From Ascaphus truei (taxonomy: Eukaryota; Chordata; Amphibia; Anura; Ascaphidae), in contig CM071568.1 of NCBI GenBank assembly GCA_036426205.1, positions 44,019,982 through 44,083,981 on the forward strand: DNA of 64,000 nucleotides, written 5' to 3'. The notes beneath the pieces were generated by a model that had not been told where the DNA came from, ran no database searches, and worked only from the letters and a program-made list of their open reading frames with translations. The position numbers and the translations under genes were made by a program. Below are positions 10,970 through 21,859 of the stretch, in pieces (positions within the stretch are counted from its first letter, which is position 1; every line of letters starts with the position of its first letter).

Positions 10970-11640
10970 CATTTTCGAAGAACAGGCCTGCCATAGGTTC
11001 AGTACACTACGAGCTCCCGAGGTATGCCGGCACCCTCACAAACCAGCAATCAAGATTGGGTGGCTAATACATCACTGACACTGACTTACAGGCGCAGCGT
11101 TATTGGGGATGGTGTAATAACCTGTACACTGTGTGTAGTGATCCTTACCTGAGGATCACAAGGTGCCAGAGTCACTAAGGTATAAGTTAACAAGTTGTAT
11201 CGCCCATACTGTGTCTGTATTCTTCCTGCCGCCTGACCGTAGGCCATGTGTGGCCAGTAAGTAATTAACAGGGACTCAAGCCCCAGCCTCAGCTATAGTT
11301 ATACTGTAAGTCTGAGAGCTAAAAGTAGAGCGGGGTTACAGATAGAACACGAATATCAATTTAGTGGTTATCTGAACACGGGCATTAAAAGTTGATATCC
11401 TCAATGCTTCCTACACAATTGCCTGTTATCGGCGGACACTACATGTTAAACTGAGCGAAATGTATTCATCCTGTAGGTTTAACAGACTGTTTTTCCTATC
11501 ATAAAGCTTTACTTCTGTTACTGCTGTTCCCTGAATCTGCTAAGATAGGTGCGTCATATTCTGTCAACAATTAAGAAGTTAGATTCCTGATATTTTATTC
11601 TAAAACTTGCATATTTTAATCAATTTTTAAAGTAAGATTT
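10970..11640. other. No gene recognised
   Basis: Unique-looking sequence, with no terminal repeats, splice-bounded frame or structured RNA that I can support. Confidence 0.4.
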
Positions 11641-11722
11641 TTTTTTTGTAATTGTACTTATATTGGTTTCTACATGAATTTCTTTGTTTCCCCCCACCAC
11701 ACCTAGGGGATATATATATATA

Positions 11723-11879
11723 CAGTGTTCGACAAACCTATACATTTGCTCGCCCCGGGCGAGTGGATTTAACCCCCCGGGTGAGTAAATATTGGCCCAA
11801 GCAGCACACGTTTGGTATTAGGTGGCGAGTAGATTTTTTTGTGTGGCGAGTAGATTTTTTGGTGATTTGTCAACCACTG
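11723..11879 (+). mobile_element. 157-bp hAT MITE in a (TA)n tract, copy 1
   Basis: The ends CAGTGTTCGACAAACC and GATTTGTCAACCACTG are imperfect inverted repeats of hAT type. Flanking TA repeat makes the 8-bp target duplication (TATATATA) uninformative. GGCGAGTAGATTTTTT is repeated at its 3' side. A second copy of identical length follows 16 bp later, and a reversed copy is at 51017. Confidence 0.75.
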
Positions 11880-11895
11880 TATATATATATATATC

Positions 11896-12052
11896 CAGTG
11901 TTCGACAAACCTATGCATTTGCACGCCCCGGGCGAGTGGATTTAACATCGTGGCGAGCTCCTATTGACCCAAGCAGCACACGTGTGGTACTAGGTGGCGA
12001 GTAGATTTTTTTTGTTCGGCGAGTAGATTTTTTGGTGATTTGTCGACCACTG
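11896..12052 (+). mobile_element. 157-bp hAT MITE in a (TA)n tract, copy 2
   Basis: Same family, length and orientation as 11723-11879, separated by a short TA run. The two copies differ at scattered sites, so this is either an old tandem duplication or two insertions into one TA tract. Confidence 0.75.
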
Positions 12053-12165
12053 TAATATTTTTATATCTATATATCAATGTGCAATTTGAACCCAGCACAG
12101 AACATATGCTTTTTTTGGTGTAAATTTACACCATGTATCAAACATTTTTTTTTACATTTGTTATA

Positions 12166-13617
12166 CAGCTACAGCCACCGGTATTCGACCACATCACGTT
12201 CCAAACTCACGTCCAATTCGCCAAATACCCAGCGAGATGGTCCACAGCAGACTAATGGCCCATCGGATTAACCCAGCGGGGGTCCCTGCGTTTGAATGGG
12301 ACTTGCCTGTGTGATTCCTACCGGGCTGCACCTGTCTTTAAGAGACACGCCGTCAGAGAGAGACTAAATCAGTCTCTCTCCCTGCGCGCCTCTAAGGGCT
12401 GGGACCTCCCGAGCCGGTCCCAGTCCCCCCTCACGGCACAGCTCACTACACGCTGTGACGCGTCAGCCGCTACGGGATACAAGAGAATGGTGATCCCTAG
12501 CGGCAACGCGTCACGTGGTGTGGCTGTGAGCCAATGAGGAGGGGAGGCTTTGGGAGGAGGGGAGGAGTGTGGAGGGAAAGCAGCGTGAGTGCCTGTCTGT
12601 GTGTGTGTGTATGTGTGTGCCTGAGTGCGAGTGCCTGTGTATGTTTGTGTGTGTCAGCGTCAGCGTGTGAGTAGGGTAGCCCGCAGCAGCTCCCTCCGGG
12701 AGCCCGAGCCCGTGGAGGGAGGGGGGGAGTAGCGGGTAACATTGACCCTGTGTGCAGGGGTCTGCCTCTCAGGTGGTGCCCCGCTGGGGAGTGATTGCAG
12801 GATTTTAGGGGCAAGCAGTAATATTTTCTTGCATTTCCCTAGAAGAATATGGCTTTACACTGAGCGAGGGGGGGGGGGGGCTAGCGGGTCCCTCCGCTCA
12901 AACCACGGCCCTCCTCCCACTCCCGCCCCCCTCCCGCTCCGGCTCCCGCTCCCTACAGACCGCATATCGCGGTCTGTGTCTGTCAGCGCCCCGCCTGTCT
13001 GCAGTGCGGGCGCGCTGACTGAGGGAGCGGGGCCTTAGTCTAACATGCGATCGCGGGGCTTTTATTTTATTTTAATATTACAGTATTGCAGCAGGGGTCT
13101 CTGGAGCTGAACCGCATTGATTTCAGGTCCGGGGACCCCCTGCTTCCCGAGTTACAAGCTCCATTATGAGGTGTCAGTATCCCTCTGCTTGGTTTAAATC
13201 CCCAGATCAGGTGGGCCGTGACGCGGGAGAATTTAAACATGGCCGCCAGGAATCCGACACCCCATAACGGGGCCTGTGACACGGGAAGCAGGGGGTCCCC
13301 GGACCTGAAATCAAAGCGGTTCAGGTCCGGAGACCCCCTGCTACAATACTGTAATATTAAGATAAAATAATAGCCTCGCGATCGCCTGTTAGAGTAGCGC
13401 AGGTAGAGTGACTGATTCAGTCTCTCTCTGACTGCGCGTCTCTTACAGACAGGTAGAACCCGGTAGGATTCACACAGCGCGAGTCCCATTCAAACGCAGG
13501 GACCCCCGCTGGGTTAATCTGATGAGCCATTAAGTCTGCTGTGGACCACCTCGCAGGGTTTTTGATGGGAATCTCGCAGTGTTTCCTGAGATGTTAGAAT
13601 ACCGGTGGCTGCAGCTG
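12166..13617. mobile_element. TA-flanked long inverted-repeat element (Tc1/mariner-type target)
   Basis: The termini CAGCTACAGCCACCGGTATT and AATACCGGTGGCTGCAGCTG are inverted, and each is flanked by TA. The inverted repeats are long: about 12166-12395 pairs with 13395-13617. Between them lie a CpG-rich segment homologous to 62112-62330, a GT-rich tract (12595-12670), a poly-G run and a nested TTAA foldback (13076-13356). No transposase is visible. The TA target rule is supported by the smaller relative at 39450-39794, which has an empty site. Confidence 0.78.
13076..13356. mobile_element. Foldback MITE with TTAA target site, nested
   Basis: The ends TATTACAGTATTGCAGCAGG and CCTGCTACAATACTGTAATA are near-perfect inverted repeats, flanked on both sides by TTAA (13072-13075 and 13357-13360). 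About 100 bp of each arm pairs. TTAA targets are used by piggyBac and Kolobok; nothing here separates the two. A related copy begins after a TTAA at 23233. Confidence 0.8.
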
Positions 13618-13619
13618 TA

Positions 13620-14070
13620 TCTGATCCTGATTTCTTGAGAAGAGGTTGGTATAACCCCACCGCGGATCTGGTGAATTTAAATAAAGCAAACCTTCTCAAT
13701 TTATTGGCGCAGACTCTGATACAGTACATCTCATTAAACCATTGGTCCAAGCACCTTCTCCACTAACTGCTGCAGAAACCATTTCCCAAATTGCTATTCT
13801 GAAACTGTCTGAACAAGGTTAATGCAGAGCACCTTGATACAGTGACCACTCTACTAAGACAGTCTCCCTCTATTAGAGAGGTTAGGAGAGCTTTTGAGGA
13901 TAGTATTAGGACTTGTAAAAGAGGGGATACCTTGGCGTGGTTTGCAAGCTTAAAATGCTTTGGCCAAAGAATATAACTAAATGACTCTCACTTGTGAAAT
14001 GAAAAATAAATACGTGTGTAACCATAACATTTGTCATATTGGATTTACATTGGCGACACGTTTTATCCTG
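13620..14070. other. No gene recognised
   Basis: Sequence between two repeat elements, with no supported feature. Confidence 0.4.
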
Positions 14071-14072
14071 AC

Positions 14073-14410
14073 TTGGCTAGTTCCGCAAGCCGGGAGATTT
14101 CCCGGCTTGCTAGCCAAATCCCCTCGGCGTGCCGCGCGTCACCGATGCGCGGTCACGCTTCATCGGGTGCCTGCGCCCCATGCGCGCGTGCCCATGGCTC
14201 CCCGAGGGAGCCCTGGTGTCCCGCGATGTGGGGGACGGCGGTGGGCGGTTCCGGGGGACCCGGCGGACCCGGAGAGGGGAGAGGGAAGCCCCGATCGGAG
14301 GACCGCTCCTCCGAGGCTTCGGCGTGCGCACGGGACACCCCGGCGCGCGCCCGGTTACTGTCGCGGCCGAGACCGGGTAAATGTAAGAATAAACTCGGCC
14401 GCGACAGTAG
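14073..14410. repeat. GC-rich multi-hairpin repeat, copy 1
   Basis: A 5' hairpin (GCAAGCCGGGA with TTCCCGGCTTGC), a central hairpin (GGCTCCCCGAGGGAGCC) and a 3' hairpin (ACTGTCGCGGCCGAG with CTCGGCCGCGACAGT) are all kept in the second copy at 26947-27270, some with compensating changes. All six frames are open in places because of the GC content; they are not genes. The family is unclassified. Confidence 0.75.
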
Positions 14411-14817
14411 CACTGGGGCTTTTGCTCTTTTGACTGCAAACAGGCCCAACAGGATTTAACGCTCTTAGGCCGAGATTCACTGAGCTGCGAGGTATCCCAC
14501 TCCCATCCGGCATTAACTACCATTCATGTCAGTCGGGTGCGTTACCCCACATCGTTGCTTAGTGAACCCCAGCTTTAGGACCTTATTCAGTATGCAGTGA
14601 AGAGGCTTCCCTGTGCTAGAAAACATTTTTGTCTCATTCAATTAACACAACTAAAATTATTAATGAAGAATTATTTATGCATAAATATCGCCTGATTTGC
14701 GGATATAGCAGATAGAACATGACAGTGAGAAACCACCTCACTCAAATAGGCGAAATAGGGTTTTTGCGATAGAGAGCAATGTTTCCCCATGTGCGTTTCA
14801 TCTCGTATAGGTTAATG

Positions 14818-15151
14818 CAGGGGTGCGCAAACATTTTTTTGCTGTGCCCCCCCTGCCTGCTCTCCTCCGTTGTTGCGCCCCCCCCTTACTTCGCGCGACG
14901 TGTGTGACATCACGTGACCCACGGCGTCATTTGATGTCACATTTCCTTGGCAACCGTGACGTCACAGGGCCCCGCTGCGTCGTTTGACGTCGCGTTGCCA
15001 TGGTCACGCTTACCTCAGTAAGTAGAGGTTGCAGAGGCCTAGCACAGTCCCCTGGCATTTCATTTAAATGCATTGGGGAAGAGCGTGGGACCACTGCAAC
15101 CACCCGCGCCCCCCAAAAAAAATCTGGCGCCCCCCAGTTTGCGCACCGTTG
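14818..15151. mobile_element. hAT MITE with perfect 8-bp target duplication
   Basis: The ends CAGGGGTGCGCAAAC and GTTTGCGCACCGTTG are inverted repeats. GGTTAATG flanks both sides (14810-14817, 15152-15159). The CpG-rich body is related to 5258-5546 and to the fragment at 36961. Confidence 0.92.
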
Positions 15152-15159
15152 GGTTAATG

Positions 15160-17240
15160 TATTTGGCGGTACATAAATAAATAGGCCCTCTGCTACATTT
15201 CCCTCTCCTTACTCAACCTTCCCTCCCCTCCAGGAAAAGCCCTATTTCGCCTACGTGAGGGATGCAAGTTTTCTGACCCTGACCTTCCGGAAGATCTGCA
15301 ATCCCGCAGCTTAATGAATAGCCCATGAATATGTCATTTTGCACGTTTGCCTCATTTGCACCCAAAATGTGAATATTGCACAGATTTGCAAAGCTGGAAC
15401 ATTATATTAAAAAAAAAAGACGCTATTTTCGAATTGTTTGGACATGCAATAAGGTCTTAATGAATACGGCAAGGTGCAAATCTGTGGAAAAACGGATGCT
15501 TTTGTCCAAATATGTACTTACTGCAGTTTAACGATCAGATCTCATAACATACGTACAGTACATTGATCAAAGGATGTAACCAAAAGTCTCTTTTTTCTTA
15601 CAGATTTAGTTTGCGCAATGTATATTTATTTCCCCATTTATTGCTATCCCAATGGGAGAAGCGCAGGGATTCACTTTCTGTTTTTTCACATACGTATGGC
15701 CAATCCTTTCACCAGCAGCATGCTCCCTACGCGGAGAAGCGTGGTGAATATATATTTGTTATACATACAGTACATACTGTAACATCATATTTATTTTGCA
15801 TCCTTGATCCATATTCCTTTTTTTAATTGACGGAAAATATTTTGATTTCTTGCCACACGTCCGACCCAAAAACAAATAATAAAAAAAACACACATTCAAA
15901 CACGCCATAATACAAGAATAGAAGTACTTTATTTATTTCTCAGTAGTTACAAAGGGGATTTAAGATCAGAGACTGATTTGGAAAAGCAGCAAGAAAACAT
16001 TACTAGGCCAGTTAACGTGTCACGATATGGCCACACTTTCTGCATCTCTGTTTCAAGTCATCATTGAGTATACATGACTTCCAGCTTTCAAACATGTACA
16101 TAAATTAAAGGAGGACTTGGGGAATCATCTACACCTGAGCCCTCACTGCTTTATGTACAGACTAACACCAATTTAATTCCAAATGTCCAAGGCAAATCAT
16201 CCAATGAGGGGAAAAAAAACCAGAATATAATTGGTGATCGACAGACTGCAGATTACCAGGGAGAGGGACAGCTTTTATTAGTTTTATACTTCTCATTGCT
16301 TCAAGAATTAAGGCCGTGAAGCCGTCTTGTGAATGAAGCTAAAATCTTCCCAAGCAACGGAAAATCGGCATCTCATCATATTATGTAGTGGACTCTTTGG
16401 AGTTAGTTAAATGTGGGATAAACAAAAAAAAGAGGAGTACGTATTTATTTTCTCTGATTGTGGAAAATACTGAACTATTTTACTGTAGAACCTTTTTGTC
16501 CCCTTGTTAGGCCACTGTCAAGCACAGCTTGTATGCAAAATGAGTTATTTACTGATGTAGCAAGCGTTACTGTATCTTCCAGAAGGTGCAAAAGCTTGCT
16601 ATGCCCGCCCAATTCTCGCGTGTGGCTGCTTCAAAACAATAGAGGCTTCTCCGTTTGGCACATTGGGTTATGTCCCCCTGCGATAGCATGAGTTATAATG
16701 TCTGCTACCTCTGTGTTCTCAGAGTGCAGCAAAGAAATGTGTCCCCCACAAGGGGTGAGGGGACAAACGTACATTTTTATTATGTTTACTCCATTACGGA
16801 TGGACAGAAATTGATGCAATGAGTTACTGTACCTGAGTTGATAGAGCGTGCAGTATTTTCTGCCTTCGCCATTGGTACTTGTAAATCTGCACTCTATAAA
16901 ACTGTTCATGTTTGTCCAACAAGAGGTAATAAATCCGATTTTAAAAAAAATGCCTATTTTCTTCAGGATCTGGTAGGACTAGAACAAGTAATAAATACAT
17001 AAAATATGTATGAAGTAGTAACTCCCTCCGAGGAACGTGTTTTGTGGTTACATAATCCCCTGCCGATTCAGCTACAGAATGTGATGCTAATAAGGCAATT
17101 GCTGATGTATAATATAACCTTTAAAAAGTAATGTATTTAGGATTTTTTTTTGTTTTGCATAATTCAGCATTTCATAGACTCTGCGTAGACTCAGCATCAT
17201 TGTTTTTATTCTGTACATTTCTACAGTTTTCATTTTTGAA
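15160..17240. other. Unique sequence, no gene recognised
   Basis: AT-rich, low-repeat sequence. Small open frames occur but none has a recognisable domain or a good pair of splice sites. It may contain conserved non-coding DNA; this cannot be judged from one genome. Confidence 0.4.
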
Positions 17241-17289
17241 GTGAAACTTCTTTGCTGGCACCTGGCTGAAATCTCCTTCATGGAGACGG

Positions 17290-17450
17290 AAGTATGTAAC
17301 GGAAGTGACGTCGCGCATGCGCAGAAGCGGGCGTCACTGCGTGCATGCGCAGAGGCGGTCGGCACCCCTGTGCCGCAGAAGTGCCGTCGCCGCGCACATG
17401 CGCAGAGGTGTCCGACACAGCCGCGAGCGTGCGCAGAGGCGGGCGGCGCA
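17290..17450. repeat. Degenerate CpG-rich tandem array with GCATGCGC-type units
   Basis: About five degenerate units of 22-33 bp are built on CATGCGCAGAGGCGG. The core TGCGCATGCGCA-like word resembles the known NRF1 site. Overlapping frames on both strands are a by-product of the repeat. A CpG-island promoter is possible but no first exon is evident. Confidence 0.6.
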
Positions 17451-17967
17451 GCCACAACCGCAAAGCCGGAGAGAAAGAGACACACCCACAGACCCACAAT
17501 TTCACTGGCAAAAGACAAAGAGGTTTCACTTACAATGCGCGTGCTCGGCACACACACTTTTTTTCTCTCTTCCTAGGTCCATATTATCATAGAATCAGTG
17601 TCAAATCTGTCTCATATTTCACCTAGATGATTGTAATGTTGAAGTCTTGTGAATTTTTCAAAGGTTTCCTGATTTATGGAGCATCGCACATTGAAATAGT
17701 TTTCAATAGAAAGGAGAAGAATGGTGAAAGAAGGAACTCGTAAGCAAGGGTTTTTCCTGCTGTAAAAATGTGAATAAAGTGTCTATTGTAGGTAGAGAAA
17801 TGCCACCATAAAGGCTGCGGGTTTTTTTTTTTGTTTTTTTTTAATATTCGAGATAGGCACACAGACAAAATATTTAGTAGTGTCATGAAAGGTAGCAAAA
17901 TAGGGGTAGTAGCTGTACTACACCGGCCAAAAAGCTTCTTGGGGAAAGGTCCTGTTCTTTAAAATAT

Positions 17968-18656
17968 TGGCCCATATTTACAAAGCATAAGCTATCTCCC
18001 GGCTCTGGGAGATGCCTTACAGCCCACTGACACAATACAGCCCACTGACACAATACAGCCCACTGACACAATACAGCCCACTGACACAATACAGCCCACT
18101 GACATAACTTTACAGCCGACTGACACAATACCTTCAGCCCACTGACACAATACCTTTACAGCCCACTGACACAATACCTTTACAGCCCACTGACACAATA
18201 CCTTTACAGCCCACTGACACAATACCTTCAGCCCACTGACACAATACCTTCAGCCCACTGACACAATACCTTTACAGCCCACTGACACAATACATTTACA
18301 GCCCACTGACACAATACCTTCAGCCCACTGATACAATACCTTCAGCCCACTGACACAATACCTTACAGCCCACTGACACAATACCTTCAGCCCACTGACA
18401 CAATACCTTCAGCCCACTGACACAATACCTTCAGCCCACTGACACAATACCTTACAGCCCACTGACACAATACCTTTACAGCCCACTGACACAATACCTT
18501 TACAGCCCACTGACACAATACCTTTACAGCCCACTGACACAATACCTTCAGCCCACTGACACAATACCTTCAGCCCACTGACACAATACGTTGACATCAA
18601 TGGGCTGTAAAATATCTTCCTGTGCCGGACAGAGGACTGCTTAGTAAATACGGCCC
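17968..18656. mobile_element. MITE (GGGCC-TATTTACTAAGC ends) expanded by an internal minisatellite
   Basis: The left end GGCCCATATTTACAAAGC and the right end GCTTAGTAAATACGGCCC are inverted repeats of a family also at 43755 and 49991. The arms continue inward (GGAGATGCCTTACAGCCCA opposite TGGGCTGTAAAATATCTTCC). Between them lies the tandem array at 18020-18590, whose unit is the element's own centre. Confidence 0.8.
18020..18590. repeat. Minisatellite, unit about 18-23 bp, about 26 copies
   Basis: The unit is CAGCCCACTGACACAATA followed by a variable CA, CCTT, CCTTA or CCTTTA spacer. Variation is mainly in the spacer, with single changes such as GCCGAC and GATACA. Long minus-strand frames reading repeated CQWAV are artefacts of the array. 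Confidence 0.95.
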
Positions 18657-19697
18657 TCTCATAATCCACCCCCGCACACACCCTCTGCTCTGCTCGCCTC
18701 CGCTCTACTGCACCTGTATCTGCAACCCCACCCCAAAACCTTCCCCTTGCGTGCATCTTATCTGTGGCAGCCCCTCAAACTCTCATTGCTAGGGCAAATG
18801 TTCCTCTTCTTCAAGAACAAAGCTGCAAACATACCTCATTAAATAAACATTTCAAACAGTACTAACCTTCCATCCTCTAGCTCTCAGCTACAGAACGTAC
18901 ATAGCATGCTCTGCAGTTAGCCGCCTCACAGTGCTTATGTGCACTTACTGTACATTTAATCCTATGGTATTTGTCACACCACTGTTTACATTATAATTTC
19001 TCCAGGGCTCTGGGCTACCTTCTGATTTAGTTTCCATTTATGTCTTTAGCTTTCACCCTGGGTTTGGCTTTGTTTCCTTGCTAGCCGTGCTTGTTCAGTT
19101 GTGATAGTGCAGAGTAAATTAGTGCTTCAGTATTTATTAGCTGATGCTTTATTATTTGGACTAAGAATTTCCTTGCTGAATCAAAGTTGTATTTCAGTTT
19201 GTAGAGTGCTGATTGCAATGTCAGTAGTGTATGAGAATAATGAATCAGAAACGTACCCAGCAAATCCTTTTTATACAGTGTAAGCAGGTGTATATATCTT
19301 GTCACACTTGGATTTAAAATGCCAGTTGTTTAACCTCATACTCTACATGTTTTTTTTGTCTCTTTATTAATGCATTGTGCTGCATTTAAGGGATTGAAAG
19401 GTGTTAGATGTTACAGCCACATAGACGTTTTAACAAGTGAAGTCACTCTGTAGGTCAGCTGCGGAGACCATTCATATTTGGGGCTGGCAACTTTTGTAAG
19501 ATATCTGATAACATCTAGAATGGAGGAAACCACCGAGATCTCGGAGGGGAGGAAACTATAGCAATAGACCAGGTCAGTGTGGGGAGACAATTCAGTAACA
19601 TGAGCTACTCCTCCATCCTCTGACATCCAAGTATCCAACCATACTGGAGGTGTCTCAATCTGCAAATCACCTTACCAGAGCTGGCATGTGGCAATCC

Positions 19698-19731
<34 letters not shown>

Positions 19732-20490
19732 TTTTTTGAGTAGCTGTATTGAGTGTAGGGAGATGTTTTTGCAAATCACGTTACCTTTTGTGAGACCACA
19801 AGTCTATAACAGTCATCAGGTTTTTTATTGTTGCTGAAGCTTTATCTGTGGGATTTGGAAGGGCCACGCAGAAAAACAAAACCTCTAAGATTACCAAATA
19901 TTATAGGGGGCACTTTAATGGATCATGGAAGAAGACCCATATCTGCAGGGATTGTGTTTTGAGTTTTGATTGGCATTCTATTTTATGTTACTTAATGGTT
20001 GAATTTGCAATAATAAACGTAACTACCACACTGTTCTGCAACATTATTTATATTGTATAATTGTAAAAATGAGAGCCATGTATTTTATGCTATCTTTATG
20101 CATCTTGGAGTTATTGAGCACAACCTGCTGTCTCTGATTAGGATTAGATCTGGATTAAGACATTGTACTGACTGATTGAGATGTTTCTGAGAAGCTATTC
20201 TTAGCTTCACGTGTACAGTATGCACCAAGCTTCACCCAGTTTTTAAAATGGTCTGACCAGACATCTTACTGTACGTTTCTGCGCTGAATTGTTTTATGGA
20301 AGATTGTAAACAGTGACTTACGTTGCCATAACACATAGTTTGTTATCTCTAATATAAATAACAGATGTGTTACTCTATCAGTAGAAGGCAGAAATTCACA
20401 TCTTAACACTCAGTATTACCATGTTTTGGGAAGAAAACAAGCGATATTTCACTTTATAGTTAACCAAGGCAATTGATGAGTTCTTGCCAG

Positions 20491-20696
20491 GAACTAAGAT
20501 TGTTAATATTCCTGAATAATTTAAAACGCCTTCCTTGTGCTTGGAAGGATACATTTGCAGACAGCGTTTTCAGAATATCATCAGAAACTACAAATTCCAA
20601 AAGGCACAATTTCAGGCTGGTTCCCCAAGCATGTTGTATTGTCCAAAATGATAGACAAACTGCAACTATTTGCACAGGGTCGCGCAAAGGTGCCCC
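20491..20696 (+). other. Candidate 206-bp exon, unrecognised
   Basis: An open frame runs from an acceptor-like TTCTTGCCAG (20481-20490) to a consensus donor GTAAGT at 20697. The peptide includes WKDTFADSVFRISSETTN and ends near CTGSRKGAP. I recognise no domain. The minus strand is also open over the same span, so chance is a real explanation. Confidence 0.2.
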
Positions 20697-21229
20697 GTAA
20701 GTATTTAACTTGTCAACTGCCCTCTTTACTTTAAGGCCGGGATTAAGGGAAATGCACAGCCATCAAATTAAATAACATTTAAAAGCATGTATGTGACCTT
20801 GTAAAATGATGCATACTGTAAATGTCATTCGCCTTGTATATTTATTTATCGTTTTTTGTTGGTCTGCAGCTAACTACTGGGGTTTATTTAGCTTCTTTGC
20901 ATAATCCGTGTTCTAGCTAGAGAATTTCATGCGTACATGTGATAAGCGGTAGGTAAAGAACAGTGTAGATGTGAGCGGTACAGTAGAAGGGAGATTGGGT
21001 TCTAGTTGAACAGAAAGTGAAGTCCTGGTAATCATGAATTCAAATGGAATTCTTTGAACACAAATATTTTCTATTTGTAATGTTATTCTTCCATGGCTAT
21101 TAATTCATTGGAAATGCGTTGTGCAAAAGAAAAGACATGGCGACCCCTCCAGCCTTTTTCATCCTCTAGAAATGTGTACTTCTGTGGCAGCTGTGGATTA
21201 CCAACGTCCCTTTCTGTCCTCACGTTTAC

Positions 21230-21283
21230 CTGGTGGAAGCGAGGCTCCTCGATGCAATGCTCGTGTTGATTTACATGTAGCTG
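21230..21283 (-). other. Candidate 54-bp in-phase exon, unrecognised
   Basis: On the minus strand a polypyrimidine tract ending TTTTTACAG precedes 54 bases encoding QLHVNQHEHCIEEPRFHQ, followed by a donor-like GTAAACGTG. Length divisible by three and good splice context are the only support. Confidence 0.18.
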
Positions 21284-21859
21284 CTGTAAAAAGGACAACA
21301 TAATTGAGAGACGCTAATATCCTCAACACATTAATTTAAAATACGCCTGCTTCTGAACAGTGAACATTCACAAATTCACTGCAGCGACAGAATGAGTTCA
21401 CATTCAAGCACATCAGATGCATAGTTAATGCCCTACCGGATCCAGTTACTGTACCAGTAAATGTACTGACCTCATTTAGTGAGCTACACATGCTAAAGTT
21501 TAGAGACGTTCCGCTCCCCAGCCATGTAACATTTATTGCCTAATATTTTAGCAGTGTGACAGAGCAGGGTCTGCGCCCACCAATCGAAACATCAGCTGTT
21601 CGGAAGATAACCCATTCAATGCTAGAAGGACCCGACAACGCATTGTCCTATATTACATCGCAGGACATGTTGCCGTTGACATGAGGAAAGTAAATGTCAC
21701 AGTCCTTGTTTAACATGGTTTTGTAACTTTTTACAGTTTTAGTACAAAGGAGAAACATCGTTTTTCTTTGTCAGACAGATCCTGTGGTGGTAAAATATTT
21801 ACACAGTTACTATTAAACATGATTAAGGGTTTCCATTAGCTAGAAAAGCTATATACTCA

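Larger units (their letters stand above)
18660..21850. other. Mostly unique sequence; (GA)n at about 19698-19731
   Basis: AT-balanced sequence with no recognised transposon except a GA microsatellite. It holds two weak candidate exons, listed separately. No known gene is recognised. Confidence 0.45.

Noticed and set aside
14031..14523. Multiple overlapping open frames of 83-150 codons
   Set aside because: GC-rich hairpin repeat with few stop codons on any strand; the same frames recur in the second repeat copy at 26.9-27.3 kb.
18020..18590. CRISPR-like regular repeats
   Set aside because: Units are contiguous with 0-6 base variable joins, not unique spacers of 25-40 bases, and the array lies in a eukaryotic MITE.
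20537..20734. Transposase helix-turn-helix (IPKGTISGWF resembling a pogo/CENP-B-type motif)
   Set aside because: Only about ten residues agree, the frame competes with two other open frames, and no terminal repeats or catalytic motifs accompany it.
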